DNA from: an uncultured Clostridia bacterium
GTDB lineage: Bacteria; Bacillota; Clostridia; Christensenellales; Borkfalkiaceae
Reading direction: 5' to 3'
Assembly (NCBI GenBank): GCA_947625245.1
Contig: CANQNO010000007.1
Coordinates: 1 to 56,845, forward strand
Length of the DNA stretch: 56,845 nucleotides
Both the position numbers and the translations under genes were made by a program. This document shows positions 41,322 to 49,804 of this stretch, piece after piece (position 1 is the stretch's first letter; each line of letters opens with the position of its first letter). The notes beneath the pieces were generated by a model that saw nothing but the letters and a program-made list of their open reading frames with translations, did no database searches and was not told where the DNA came from.

Positions 41322-41973
41322 ATTTATAACCGAGACCCCTTAATGTTACTATGAATTTGCGGTATGGACCGAGGTTGGACCGCAACATTTTTATGTGGGT
41401 GTCCACCGTGCGGTCGTCGCCGTAAAAATCGAAGCCCCACACGTCCATAAGAAGTTTTTCGCGCGTGAGGGCTATCCCCTTGTTCTTTATGAAATAGAAC
41501 AGAATTTCGTATTCCTTCGGGGTGAGCTCCACCTTTTCGCCGTCGACGAACACGTTGCGCCCCGCCATGTCCACCGTAAGCCCTTCAAAAGTCATAACAT
41601 CGCCCGCGGGTTCCTCGCGGTAGCGCTTTAAAACGGCGTGTATGCGCGCCATAACCTCTTTGGGCGAAAAAGGTTTTGTAACGTAGTCGTCCGCGCCAAT
41701 TTCGAAGCCGAAGAGCTTGTCGTATTCCTCGCCGCGCGCGGACAGCATTATGACGGGTATGTTTTTGATTTTTTTGATTTCCTTTACGGCGGAAAATCCG
41801 TCGAGACGGGGCATCATGACGTCCATCAAAATTATATCGAAATCCTCTGAACGGCACATCTTTACGGCTTGCATCCCGTCGGCGGCTTCATAAGCCTCGC
41901 CGCCCTCGAATTCGACGTACTCTTTTATTACGTTCCGTATCATCTCTTCGTCGTCGACAATAAGTACTTTCAT
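41311..41973 (-). CDS. OmpR-family response regulator
   Basis: The 220-residue protein begins MKVLIVDDEEMIRN (start at 41973 with GGAGGTAG; the longer frame upstream is not a start). The receiver phosphoacceptor is D51 (ILMDVMMPRLDG), K in YVTKPFSPKEV is the conserved lysine, and the C-terminal winged helix ends RTVDTHIKMLRSNLGPYRKFIVTLRGLGYKFEA. It is the first gene of the operon and shares a divergent intergenic region with the radical-SAM gene. Confidence 0.94.
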   Translation of the reverse strand: MKVLIVDDEEMIRNVIKEYVEFEGGEAYEAADGMQAVKMCRSEDFDIILMDVMMPRLDGFSAVKEIKKIKNIPVIMLSARGEEYDKLFGFEIGADDYVTKPFSPKEVMARIHAVLKRYREEPAGDVMTFEGLTVDMAGRNVFVDGEKVELTPKEYEILFYFIKNKGIALTREKLLMDVWGFDFYGDDRTVDTHIKMLRSNLGPYRKFIVTLRGLGYKFEA

Positions 41974-42074
41974 TTCTACCTCCGCTTTAATTTTAACGCG
42001 CGCATTTGGATATTTGTTCCGCGCAATGTGAAAACCGCGTGAAAATTTTGTCCCGACGCGCACAAACCGTATCA

Positions 42075-42103
42075 AGTTTAACATAAAATAAAAAAATAGT
42101 CAA
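42075..42103 (-). promoter_or_regulatory. Promoter of the two-component system
   Basis: On the minus strand: -35 TTGACT (42103-42098), 17-base spacer, -10 TAAACT (42080-42075). The leader is about 95 bases. Confidence 0.5.
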
Positions 42104-42129
42104 TTTTTTAAAAAAACACAAAAAAACCG

Positions 42130-42158
42130 TTGACAAGCGGAAAAGCGAACGTTATAAT
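42130..42158 (+). promoter_or_regulatory. Sigma-A promoter of the radical-SAM repair pair
   Basis: Perfect consensus boxes: TTGACA (42130-42135), 17-base spacer, TATAAT (42153-42158). The start is predicted near 42165, inside the operator at 42163-42178. Confidence 0.8.
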
Positions 42159-42162
42159 GTAT

Positions 42163-42178
42163 TTAAACAAATGTTTGT
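42163..42178. promoter_or_regulatory. LexA-type operator upstream of the radical-SAM pair
   Basis: TTAAACAAATGTTTGT: a palindrome of the form AAAC-N4-GTTT on the transcription start, next to the -10. It matches 11 of 14 positions of the Gram-positive SOS consensus CGAACRNRYGTTCG and 13 of 16 positions of the operator at 54665-54680 ahead of uvrB. Confidence 0.6.
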
Positions 42179-42300
42179 GTACCGTCCTTTCGGGTTATTA
42201 CGGACGGGAAACGGACAAAATCGGGTATTTTCCGCCGAAAGCGCCTTTCTCCTGCTTTCGGCGGAAATCGCACATACTCCCTTTTGGACGGCGGATAAAT

Positions 42301-43557
42301 ATGATTGACGAAAAAAAACTCGAAATTCTTACCGAAAGCGCCAAATACGACGTGAGCTGTTCCTCTTCGGGCTCTAAAAGGGCGAACACGCCCGGCGGGC
42401 TCGGCAACGCCTCGTTCGGCGGGATCTGCCACTCCTTCACGCCCGACGGAAGGTGCATTTCGCTTTTGAAAATTCTTATGAGCAACGAGTGCATTTACGA
42501 CTGCGAATACTGCCCCAACCGCAGGAGCGCGGACGTGCCGAGGGCGAGGCTTACCCCTGACGAGATATGCGAGCTTACCGTAAATTTTTACAAGCGCAAC
42601 TATATCGAGGGGCTGTTTTTGTCGTCCGCGGTGTTTGATTCGCCCGACAAAACCATGGAACTGCTGTGCGAAACAATTTTAAAACTGAGAAAGCTTTACC
42701 GTTTTAACGGCTATATACACCTGAAAGGAATTCCTCACGCCGACGGCGCGCTGATGATGAAGGCGGCGAGGCTCGCCGACAGGATGAGCTACAACATAGA
42801 ACTGCCGAGCGAAAAGTCCCTTAAACTTCTGGCCCCGCAAAAGAGCCGCCAAAGCCTTATAATGCCCATGATGAGCCTTAAGGAGGCGATGGATTACGAC
42901 CGCGTAAACAAGGTGCGGAAAAACAAAGTTTTGCCCGCGGGGCAGACGACGCAGATGATTATAGGCGCTTCGCCGGAAAGCGACGGGCAGATTTTAAAGT
43001 TAACTGAGGCGCTTTACAGGCGGATGAATTTAAAGAGGGTTTACTACTCCTCTTATATCCCCGTGGTAAAATCGGACAAGCTGCCCGCGGCGGGCGCGGG
43101 ACTTTTGAGGGAACACAGGCTGTACCAGGCGGATTGGCTTATACGCTTTTACGGGTTCGACGTGGACGAGATTTGCGGTGAGGACGAAAACCTTTCGCCC
43201 GATTACGACCCGAAGTGCGCCTGGGCGCTTAAAAACATGCAGCTGTTCCCCGTGGAGATAAATTCCGCGCCGCTCGAAACGCTTTTGAGGGTGCCCGGCA
43301 TAGGCGCGCGCGGCGCGTACAAGATTTGCGAAGCGCGGAAATTTGCGAGCCTCGACTTCGATAATCTCGCAAAAATGCGCATAGTATTAAAGAGGGCAAA
43401 GCACTTTATAACCTGCAAGGGCAAATTTTACGGTTCGGACAGCTTTGCGCAGGTGAAGACCTCCCTTATGCTCGAAGGCACCAACGAACGCGCGGAACAG
43501 CTTTCGATGTTTTCGGAGCGCTCCGTTTCGCTTTCCGCCCTCACCGGGGAACTATGA
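42301..43557 (+). CDS. Radical-SAM putative DNA modification/repair protein with helix-hairpin-helix
   Basis: The 418-residue protein (start MIDEKKLEIL at 42301) has the radical-SAM cluster CIYDCEYC (C64, C68, C71) and a C-terminal helix-hairpin-helix LETLLRVPGIGARGAYKICEARKF (about 322-345) for DNA binding. It belongs to the family often named rSAM-linked-to-UDG, found beside a uracil-DNA-glycosylase-like protein. The chemistry on DNA is not known. The upstream in-frame region from 42130 overlaps the promoter, so I reject that longer start. The GTTT operator and neighbours suggest SOS control. Confidence 0.88.
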   Translation: MIDEKKLEILTESAKYDVSCSSSGSKRANTPGGLGNASFGGICHSFTPDGRCISLLKILMSNECIYDCEYCPNRRSADVPRARLTPDEICELTVNFYKRNYIEGLFLSSAVFDSPDKTMELLCETILKLRKLYRFNGYIHLKGIPHADGALMMKAARLADRMSYNIELPSEKSLKLLAPQKSRQSLIMPMMSLKEAMDYDRVNKVRKNKVLPAGQTTQMIIGASPESDGQILKLTEALYRRMNLKRVYYSSYIPVVKSDKLPAAGAGLLREHRLYQADWLIRFYGFDVDEICGEDENLSPDYDPKCAWALKNMQLFPVEINSAPLETLLRVPGIGARGAYKICEARKFASLDFDNLAKMRIVLKRAKHFITCKGKFYGSDSFAQVKTSLMLEGTNERAEQLSMFSERSVSLSALTGEL

Positions 43558-44288
43558 AGATTTTTATTACCGACGGCAGCTCGGACAGCTTTTTTACGGC
43601 ATTTTTTGACGCTTATTCCGAAAAAGACTGCATAATCACTTCCTGCGAGAACGTACAGCCGCGCTTTGACAGCGTTGTGGTACGCACGGAGAGCGACGGC
43701 GAAAAATGCGAAAGGGTAAAAAGGGGAATTTTGAAATACGACGAAAGGGCGCTGAACGACGTGCTTATGACGTTGAGAAGCTGCGACAGCCTGAAAGAAC
43801 AGGCGGCTTACGACTATTTAAAAAGATTATTCGAGCGGAAAGCCCCCGTAGGCAAGGCGTACAATCTGCCCGAAGTGATTATTTTTAACGAAATAAAGGA
43901 CAAAGTAGGAAAAGAAATCCATAAAATGACGGGGTTTTTAAGGTTTATGGAGAGCAAGAGCGGCGCGTTTTATGCGCCTTACGCGCCCGACAACGACATA
44001 ACCGATTTGCTTATGCCGCACTTTGCCGAAAGGTTTAAAGCCGAAAAGTTTGTGATACACGACACCAAAAGAAAAATTGCGGGGGTTTACGACGGCAGGG
44101 ATTGGATAATGTGCTATGCGGGGGAAGCCGAAATTTATTTATCGGAATACGAAAAGGCGTTTGAAACGCTCTGGAAAAAATATTACCGCGCCGCTAACAT
44201 AAAGAGCCGCCCGCACGAAAAGCAGATGAAGGGCTACATGCCCGTAAGATATTGGAAATTTTTGCCCGAAAAACACGACGGCGGTTGA
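43554..44288 (+). CDS. Radical-SAM-linked DNA repair protein (TIGR03915/DUF4130-like)
   Basis: The 244-residue protein has KIFITDGSSDSFFTAFFDAYSE at the start and MTGFLRFMESKSGAFYAPYAPDNDITDLLMPHFAERF in the middle, fitting the family placed beside the radical-SAM gene in clostridia and related groups, which has a DUF4130 region. It overlaps the radical-SAM stop by 4 bases (ATGA). It is a likely substrate-handling or glycosylase-like partner; the exact role is undetermined. Confidence 0.82.
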   Translation: MKIFITDGSSDSFFTAFFDAYSEKDCIITSCENVQPRFDSVVVRTESDGEKCERVKRGILKYDERALNDVLMTLRSCDSLKEQAAYDYLKRLFERKAPVGKAYNLPEVIIFNEIKDKVGKEIHKMTGFLRFMESKSGAFYAPYAPDNDITDLLMPHFAERFKAEKFVIHDTKRKIAGVYDGRDWIMCYAGEAEIYLSEYEKAFETLWKKYYRAANIKSRPHEKQMKGYMPVRYWKFLPEKHDGG

Positions 44289-44342
44289 TTTAAAATCTTA
44301 TAAAATTTTATAAAAATTCTTAAAACACTATAATAAAAATAA

Positions 44343-44387
44343 TAAAAAACGACGCGCGGGGCTTGCAAAAAGCAAGCCCCGCGCGTC
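44343..44387 (-). terminator. Terminator of RNase P RNA
   Basis: A perfect 16-bp stem (44351-44366 with 44372-44387) followed on the minus strand by GTTTTTTATT. Confidence 0.9.
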
Positions 44388-44388
44388 A

Positions 44389-44740
44389 TCCGAGATTAAT
44401 CTGTAAGCCGAGTTCTGTCGTGTACGGTCATCTATCTACACGCGCAGTCGCCTGCGCGTTCAAGCGATGTTAACGGACAGCGGCGGACGGGCAATCCCTG
44501 CAATAAAGCTGCCGCTGTCCCAATCTTGCATCGGGTGGGGTTTAATTGGCTTGCCCCGTTGCCGGGGCAACGGTGAGCTCTTACCTCGCCATTCCGCCCT
44601 TACCGCGCTTTACGCGCGGCGGTATATTTCTGTTCACTTTCCTTGAAGTCGCCTCCTCCTGCCGTTAGCAGGCACCTTGCCCTGTGATGCTCGGACTTTC
44701 CTCACGCCGCTTTCGCGGCCCGCGACCGTATAATTAACTC
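44389..44740 (-). ncRNA. rnpB: RNase P RNA, class A
   Basis: On the minus strand the 5' region contains GCGGCGTGAGGAAAGTCCGAGC and ACAGGGCAAGGTGCC, and the 3' region has CACGACAGAACTCGGCTTACAG, the conserved elements of bacterial P RNA. The end segments pair as P1 (GAGTTAAT with ATTAATCTC, one bulge). AGGCGACTT, GGCGAGGTAAGAGCTCACC and GCCAATTAAACCCCACCCGATGCAAG add further conserved patches and indicate the ancestral A type, usual in Clostridia. Promoter and terminator flank it. Confidence 0.97.
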
Positions 44741-44750
44741 AGACAACGGA

Positions 44751-44780
44751 ATTTTATCATATTTTTCAGGTTTATTGCAA
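44751..44780 (-). promoter_or_regulatory. Promoter of rnpB
   Basis: On the minus strand: -35 TTGCAA (44780-44775), 18-base spacer, -10 TAAAAT (44756-44751). Confidence 0.55.
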
Positions 44781-44798
44781 CTATTTGCAAGCCTTTAA

Positions 44799-44827
44799 TT
44801 GATTTTCCGCAAATTTTATCTTAAAAT
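44799..44827 (+). promoter_or_regulatory. Promoter of pyruvate kinase
   Basis: -35 TTGATT (44799-44804), 17-base spacer, -10 TAAAAT (44822-44827), leaving a leader of about 24 bases. Confidence 0.55.
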
Positions 44828-44857
44828 GAACGGGTAAACACTTTAAGGACGGCATTT

Positions 44858-46246
44858 ATGAAAAAAACCAAAATCATTGCCACGGTAGGTCCTTCGAGCG
44901 ACAGCGAAAGGATAATTTGGGATATGGCGGACGCAGGCATGGACGCGGTGCGGCTAAACCTTTCCCACGGCACACACGCGGGGCATAGCGAAAAAATCGC
45001 GCTTATAAAAAAAGTGAGGGAAAAGAAAAAAATCCCCCTCCCCATCCTCCTTGACACAAAGGGTCCCGAATTCAGAATCAAAACATTTTCCAACGGCAAA
45101 ATATTCTTGAAAAAAGGCGATATATTTTCCTTTACGTCCGAAAACGTTGAAGGCGATAAAAACCGCGTTTCGGTGACGTTGGATGGCATTTGCCGACTTT
45201 TTGAAGCGGGCGACAAAATTCTTGTAAACAACGGGTTGATGGCGTTCGAGGTCATAAAGACAGCCCCGCCCTGTTTGGTTTGCCGCGCGCTTACGGACGG
45301 GGAACTTTCTAACGGCAAAAGTATGTTTTTCCCCGATAAAAAGCTCCGCCCGCCCCATTACTTGTCCGAACAGGACAAATCCGACATAGAATTTGCGGCA
45401 AAACAGGGCGCGGATTTTATTGCCCTTTCCTTTGTATCGTGCGCACAGGACGTCAACGACGCAAGAAACTTTTTGAAGGAGTGCAAAGCCCCCGACGGCA
45501 TAGAGCTTATAGCCAAAATAGAAAACCGCGAGGGCGTGGAAAACGCGGAGGAAATTGCGGACGCCGCCGACGGGGTTTTGATAGCACGAGGCGACCTCGG
45601 CACGGAAATCCCCTTTGAGCAATTGCCGAAAATACAGAAAATGATAACGGGCATGTGCCTACGCAAGGGAAAAATGTGCGCTGTGGCGACCGAAATGCTT
45701 GAATCTATGATTTCAAGACCCCGCCCCACCCGTGCGGAAATTTCCGACGTGGCAAACGCCGTTTACGACGGGGCGACGGTGCTTACCCTTACGGGCGAAA
45801 CCGCGGAGGGCGCATATCCCGCGGAAGCCGTTGCGGCTATGGCAAAAATCGCGCGGGAAGCCGAATTGAGCGAGGAGTACGCGGCGCATTTTGACCGCTA
45901 TGAAAATAAGACGGCGGATACGCGCGAAGCCCTTGCACGGGCGGCGTGTACGCTCGCGGGAAGCGAGGGGGCAAAAGCCGTTATAATCTTTACCCGGACG
46001 GGCGCGGAGGTTAAAGCGGCGGCGGGCTTCCGCCCCGACGCGGATATAATAGGCGTGACCGGAGATACGGGCGTATACCGGAAGCTTGCTTTGTGCCGCG
46101 GGGTGCTCCCCGTGATTTGCGGGGCGGACGACCGCCTTAAATGCGCAGTCGAAGCCGCAAAAAACGCAAAAATCATACAAAAGGGCGACAAGCTTGTCTT
46201 TACGGACGGCGACACGGATACGCTGAGTGTTTTTACGGCAGAATAA
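44858..46246 (+). CDS. pyk: Pyruvate kinase
   Basis: The 462-residue protein has MKKTKIIATVGPSS, MDAVRLNLSHGTHAGH, ILLDTKGPEFRI, ELIAKIENREGVEN (catalytic K), ARGDLGTEIPFEQ and MLESMISRPRPTRAEISDVANAVYDGATVLTLTGETAEGAYP. It makes ATP and pyruvate from PEP. The length is near the usual minimum and no extra C-terminal PEP-utilising domain is fused, as occurs in some Bacillus and clostridial forms. TLTGETAEG is slightly unusual versus the common MLSGETA. AAGGA lies before ATG. Confidence 0.96.
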   Translation: MKKTKIIATVGPSSDSERIIWDMADAGMDAVRLNLSHGTHAGHSEKIALIKKVREKKKIPLPILLDTKGPEFRIKTFSNGKIFLKKGDIFSFTSENVEGDKNRVSVTLDGICRLFEAGDKILVNNGLMAFEVIKTAPPCLVCRALTDGELSNGKSMFFPDKKLRPPHYLSEQDKSDIEFAAKQGADFIALSFVSCAQDVNDARNFLKECKAPDGIELIAKIENREGVENAEEIADAADGVLIARGDLGTEIPFEQLPKIQKMITGMCLRKGKMCAVATEMLESMISRPRPTRAEISDVANAVYDGATVLTLTGETAEGAYPAEAVAAMAKIAREAELSEEYAAHFDRYENKTADTREALARAACTLAGSEGAKAVIIFTRTGAEVKAAAGFRPDADIIGVTGDTGVYRKLALCRGVLPVICGADDRLKCAVEAAKNAKIIQKGDKLVFTDGDTDTLSVFTAE

Positions 46247-46264
46247 TAAAATACATAAAAATCG

Positions 46265-46292
46265 GGGAACGGCGTCTTACGGCGCCGTTCCC
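46265..46292 (+). terminator. Terminator of pyk
   Basis: GGGAACGGCG (46265-46274) pairs with CGCCGTTCCC (46283-46292); followed by TTT only. Confidence 0.65.
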
Positions 46293-46388
46293 TTTAGAGA
46301 GAATATGAAAAAAAGAATGTTTTTGTTTATCGGTTAGAATTATAGAGGCAAATTGTGTAAATTTTATGAAAATAAAATGAGAATTTTA

Positions 46389-47924
46389 TTATTTTTTGTA
46401 TTTTTCATATAATTTTTCTGCAATTTTTATTCCGTCGGCGGCGGAACTCGTAATGCCGCCCGAATAGCCGCTGCCCTCGCCGCAGGGATAAAGTCCTTTT
46501 AAAGAAATGCTTTCGAAATTTTCGTCACGCTCTATCCTCACGGGCGAAGAAAAGCGCGTTTCCACTCCCGTTAGAACAGCCGACGGGTCGGCAAAGCCTT
46601 TTAAACGCCTGTCCATATCGGGTATAGCCGCTTTTAAAGCTTCGACCGCGACTTGGGGAAGCACTTCGGAAAGGGGCGCAAAAGCAGTGCCCGCCGCATA
46701 AGTAGGCAAGACTTCGCCGAAACGGCAGGAAACCCTGTCGCGGGAAAAATCCCCGAAAAGCTGTACGGGGGCGGCGTATGTGCGTCCGCCCGCCTCAAAA
46801 GCCTTTCGCTCTATCTCGCGCTGGAAATTCATGCCGCCGAAAAGTCCGCCGCCGAAATCGGAAGATTTCATCTGAACCATTAAAGCCGAATTGGAGTTGA
46901 CGCCGTTGCGCGCATACAGGCTCATGCCGTTAACCACCACCCCGCCCTCCTCGCTCGCGGCGGGGATCACCACGCCGCCGGGACACATGCAGAAAGTGAA
47001 AACCGTCCTTTCGTGCGCGCGGCTTACGAGTTTGTAGTCCGCGGCGGGCAAATTTTTATGGTTTTTGCCGTATTGCGCAAAGCCTATGCGCGACGCAAGA
47101 TGCTCTATCCTTACCCCTATGGCAAAATCGCGCGGGGTCATTTCTATTCCGTTTCGGGCAAGCATTTCAAAGGTATCGCGCGCGGAGTGCCCGACGGCGA
47201 GAACGGCGTTTTCGGTTAAAAACTCGCTCTCTTCCCCCGTTAAAGTATTGCGGAAAACAAGCGACGAAATTTCGCCGCCCCTGCGCGTAATCCCCGTTAA
47301 TTTGCTGTTAAAGACATATCTTCCGCCGTTTTGCGTTATGAAACGGCGGATATTTTTAAGCACGGTTTTTAGCACGTCGCTGCCGACATGCGGCTTGTTG
47401 AGGTACAAAATTTCCTCGGGCGCGCCGAATTCGGCAAAATATTCGAGCACGTCGCGGTTGAAGCCGCCGTGCGTCTGGGTGTTCAGCTTCCCGTCCGAAA
47501 AGGCGCCCGCGCCGCCCTCGCCGAACTGTACGTTGCAGTCGGAGTCGAGGATCCGCTCCGAAAAGAATTTTTCCGTTGCCGCAACCCTGACGTCCACATC
47601 GCCGCCGCGCTCGAAAATTACGGGCGCGAAGCCCCTGCCGATAAGCCGCAAAGCGCACATAATCCCCGCAGGGCCGCTACCCACTATCGCTACCTCAGGG
47701 GGATTTTTAAGTTTTTCCAAAGGGGGCTTCTTTTCTTCTTCCACGCCCGAAAAGGCTATGGAATACACCCACACGATATTGCTCTTGTCGCGGGCGTCCA
47801 GCGACTTTTTAAGTATTTTAAAGAATTTTACGGGCTTTTTGAGCTTTTTTTGCGCAATTTTTATAAGATTTTGCTCGCTTTCGCCTATGCCGAGCTTTAT
47901 GTTGTCAAGCCGCTCCATTTTCAA
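46389..47924 (-). CDS. FAD-dependent dehydrogenase-like protein (YtfP/COG2509-like)
   Basis: The 511-residue flavoprotein has an N-terminal helical extension (about 1-75), then the FAD loop VAIVGSGPAGIMCALRL (about 78-94), GFAPVIFERG, DCNVQFGEGGAGAFSDGKLNTQTHGG (about 128-153) and the FAD-binding end GLYPCGEGSGYSGGITSSAADGIK. Members are widespread in Firmicutes with unknown substrate. It overlaps the upstream flavoprotein gene as ATGA, so both are co-translated. An alternative start two codons downstream (MERLDN) is possible. Confidence 0.88.
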   Translation of the reverse strand: MKMERLDNIKLGIGESEQNLIKIAQKKLKKPVKFFKILKKSLDARDKSNIVWVYSIAFSGVEEEKKPPLEKLKNPPEVAIVGSGPAGIMCALRLIGRGFAPVIFERGGDVDVRVAATEKFFSERILDSDCNVQFGEGGAGAFSDGKLNTQTHGGFNRDVLEYFAEFGAPEEILYLNKPHVGSDVLKTVLKNIRRFITQNGGRYVFNSKLTGITRRGGEISSLVFRNTLTGEESEFLTENAVLAVGHSARDTFEMLARNGIEMTPRDFAIGVRIEHLASRIGFAQYGKNHKNLPAADYKLVSRAHERTVFTFCMCPGGVVIPAASEEGGVVVNGMSLYARNGVNSNSALMVQMKSSDFGGGLFGGMNFQREIERKAFEAGGRTYAAPVQLFGDFSRDRVSCRFGEVLPTYAAGTAFAPLSEVLPQVAVEALKAAIPDMDRRLKGFADPSAVLTGVETRFSSPVRIERDENFESISLKGLYPCGEGSGYSGGITSSAADGIKIAEKLYEKYKK

Positions 47925-49108
47925 GCCCCGCTCTTTAATTTTTGGGAAATGCTATCGGCAACGGCAATGCCGCTCGAAAAAGCCCAATTAAGGTTATAGC
48001 CGCCGCAGTCGCCGTCAACGTCGAGAATTTCGCCCGCAAAATACAGGTTTTGTACGAGCTTGCTTTCGAGCTTGTCCGAAATATCCGACATATCCACCCC
48101 GCCCTTAGTGACCTGCGCGTAGTCGAAGCCGAGGGTGCCCGTGACTTCGAGTGAAAAATTCTTTGCTACGTAAATTATTTTATCGATATCTTCCGAACCC
48201 GCGCGCCTGTAAATTGCGCGGGCGATCTGGTTGTGGACTATCCCGAAAAGCAAATCACAGCCGGTAAATCCCTCTTCTTTGCGCTCCGAAAGAGTTCTTT
48301 TTAAAGTTTCGCCCGGAATATCGGGCAAAAAATCTATTTTCAGCGTTCCGCCCGAAGCGCAGAGAATACCAGAAAGATAAAAGACAGCGCTACCCGAAAC
48401 TCCGTAATCGGTAAAAATCACGTCGCCCGTGACGCTTTTTGACCCGCCCGTGACGGGGAAAGCTTCTACGCGGCACTCCGCCCTTATGCCTTTAAGGTTT
48501 TTTATGAACGCCGTTTCGGTTTTAAGCTGTACTATCGACGGGTACAGCGGGGTCAATTTATGCCCGAAAGATTCGGCAAGGGCGTATGCAGAGCCGTCCG
48601 TGCCGAAATTTTTATGGGCTTTCCCGCCCGTCGCCAGCACCAGAAAATCACAATAAAAAGTATTTCCGCCGCATTTTACGCAAAAAACTTCCCCGCTCTT
48701 CGAAACCGATCCGACGGGCGAGGACAACAAAATTTGGGCGTTGCGCGCGGCAAGCCTGTAAAGTAAAATATCCGTCAGCGAAGAAGCCTGCAAGCTCTGC
48801 GGGTACGCCCTGCCGTTTTCGCCGTATTTGTAGAGCATTGCCCCGAAAATCTCGTCGCAAGCCCACGAGGGACTTTTTTCGGGGTGCACGATTTTTTTGA
48901 CAACGGCAAGATTGCCGCTCCTGTAATGGGAAATATCCGTATCGGAGTTGAAAATGTTCCCCTGACCGTTGCCCGTAGCCGAAAGTTTTTTGCCGGCGCG
49001 CCCGCCCGCCTCTATAACGAGGACGGCGGCGTCCGTTTTGGAAAGCTCAGCCGCGCAGGCAAGCCCCGCCGCGCCGCCGCCGACTATTATTACGTCGTAT
49101 TTTTTCAT
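47921..49108 (-). CDS. HI0933-like FAD-dependent flavoprotein (BaiN-type)
   Basis: The 395-residue protein starts MKKYDVIIVGGGAAGLACAAELSK (FAD loop) at 49108; the ORF extends upstream but the added residues (TRRNALKYNFF) are not part of the family. It has KLSATGNGQGNIFNSD, LATGGKAHKNFGTDGSAYALAESFGHKLTPLYPSIVQLKT, TKGGVDMSDI and FAGEILDVDGDCGGYNLNWAFSSGIAVADSI, typical for the HI0933/BaiN group. The actual substrate is unknown; one member, BaiN, acts on bile-acid intermediates, but that role should not be assumed here. Confidence 0.87.
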   Translation of the reverse strand: MKKYDVIIVGGGAAGLACAAELSKTDAAVLVIEAGGRAGKKLSATGNGQGNIFNSDTDISHYRSGNLAVVKKIVHPEKSPSWACDEIFGAMLYKYGENGRAYPQSLQASSLTDILLYRLAARNAQILLSSPVGSVSKSGEVFCVKCGGNTFYCDFLVLATGGKAHKNFGTDGSAYALAESFGHKLTPLYPSIVQLKTETAFIKNLKGIRAECRVEAFPVTGGSKSVTGDVIFTDYGVSGSAVFYLSGILCASGGTLKIDFLPDIPGETLKRTLSERKEEGFTGCDLLFGIVHNQIARAIYRRAGSEDIDKIIYVAKNFSLEVTGTLGFDYAQVTKGGVDMSDISDKLESKLVQNLYFAGEILDVDGDCGGYNLNWAFSSGIAVADSISQKLKSGA

Positions 49109-49140
49109 AAAAAAATTATACTTTAAAGCATTGCGGCGTG

Positions 49141-49656
49141 TCAACCTTTAAATCCGCAATATATGTCTTCAAGCGTTTTAATATGCAGTATCTCGTCTTC
49201 CCTGATCCGTGAAACAATTTCCGCCACCTGACGGTTTTTCAATTTTTTAAGCATGCCGTCGTACCCCGCCACGGCGCTCTTTTCGCCCAGCAGGTCGTCC
49301 TCGAGCATATATTTGAGCGACCGCGAATAGGAGACGTATTTTGCGCTGTAAAAGTCGAACGAGGAATACGGGCACCTGCAATAAACGGGCGGCGCGCCCA
49401 GTGCAAGGATAGTTTCGCCCAACAGATCGAGGTGCAGCATTTCGGCTATCGCAATTGATTTTAAAGTTTTGGCGATCTCCTCATACCCTTTCTTTTTGAA
49501 AAAAAACGAGTGATAAATATATTGCAGTACGGAATTCAATTCGCTTTGGTGGGAAGCATAAGCCGGGGAAATAAGGCTTAACGAATAGGCGTCGCAGCCT
49601 ATGCCGTCGGTGGACGGGAAAGGCTTTGAAAGGGTTAAGGGTTTGGGCATCGGCAC
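49141..49656 (-). CDS. Ferritin-like / manganese-catalase-like protein (CotJC-type)
   Basis: The 171-residue protein has a four-helix pattern with carboxylate and histidine ligands: SELNSVLQYIYHS, KSIAIAEMLHLDLLGETI (ExxH), DDLLGEKSAVAGYDGML, and IREDEILHIKTLEDIY (ExxH). Such proteins bind two metal ions. The family is near CotJC and manganese catalase, so peroxide protection or metal storage is plausible. A GGAG site and promoter 49668-49697 precede it; it is a single-gene unit. Confidence 0.83.
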   Translation of the reverse strand: MPMPKPLTLSKPFPSTDGIGCDAYSLSLISPAYASHQSELNSVLQYIYHSFFFKKKGYEEIAKTLKSIAIAEMLHLDLLGETILALGAPPVYCRCPYSSFDFYSAKYVSYSRSLKYMLEDDLLGEKSAVAGYDGMLKKLKNRQVAEIVSRIREDEILHIKTLEDIYCGFKG

Positions 49657-49667
49657 TCCTTTTTTGT

Positions 49668-49697
49668 ATTATACACATTATGAAAAAAAGCAGTTAA
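49668..49697 (-). promoter_or_regulatory. Promoter of the ferritin-like gene
   Basis: On the minus strand: -35 TTAACT (49697-49692), 18-base spacer, -10 TATAAT (49673-49668). Confidence 0.5.
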
Positions 49698-49804
49698 ATG
49701 TGCCCGTAACTCTATTAAAAAACCGATTTAAAAGCTTATTATGCGTGACATAATACTACGCAAATATGAATTTATAACCGTTAAAAGGGCGTTTTTTAGA
49801 AATT

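Noticed and set aside
42130-42300. Longer N-terminus for the radical-SAM protein
   Set aside because: The 57 extra codons cover the consensus promoter and operator, and the family start is MIDEKKLEIL-like with a nearby site.
46306-46338. A ten-codon frame MKKRMFLFIG after pyk
   Set aside because: Too short, no clear binding site, and lies after a terminator.
47388-47999. Plus-strand frames overlapping the flavoprotein genes
   Set aside because: They run antisense to well-supported flavoprotein motifs and have no binding sites.
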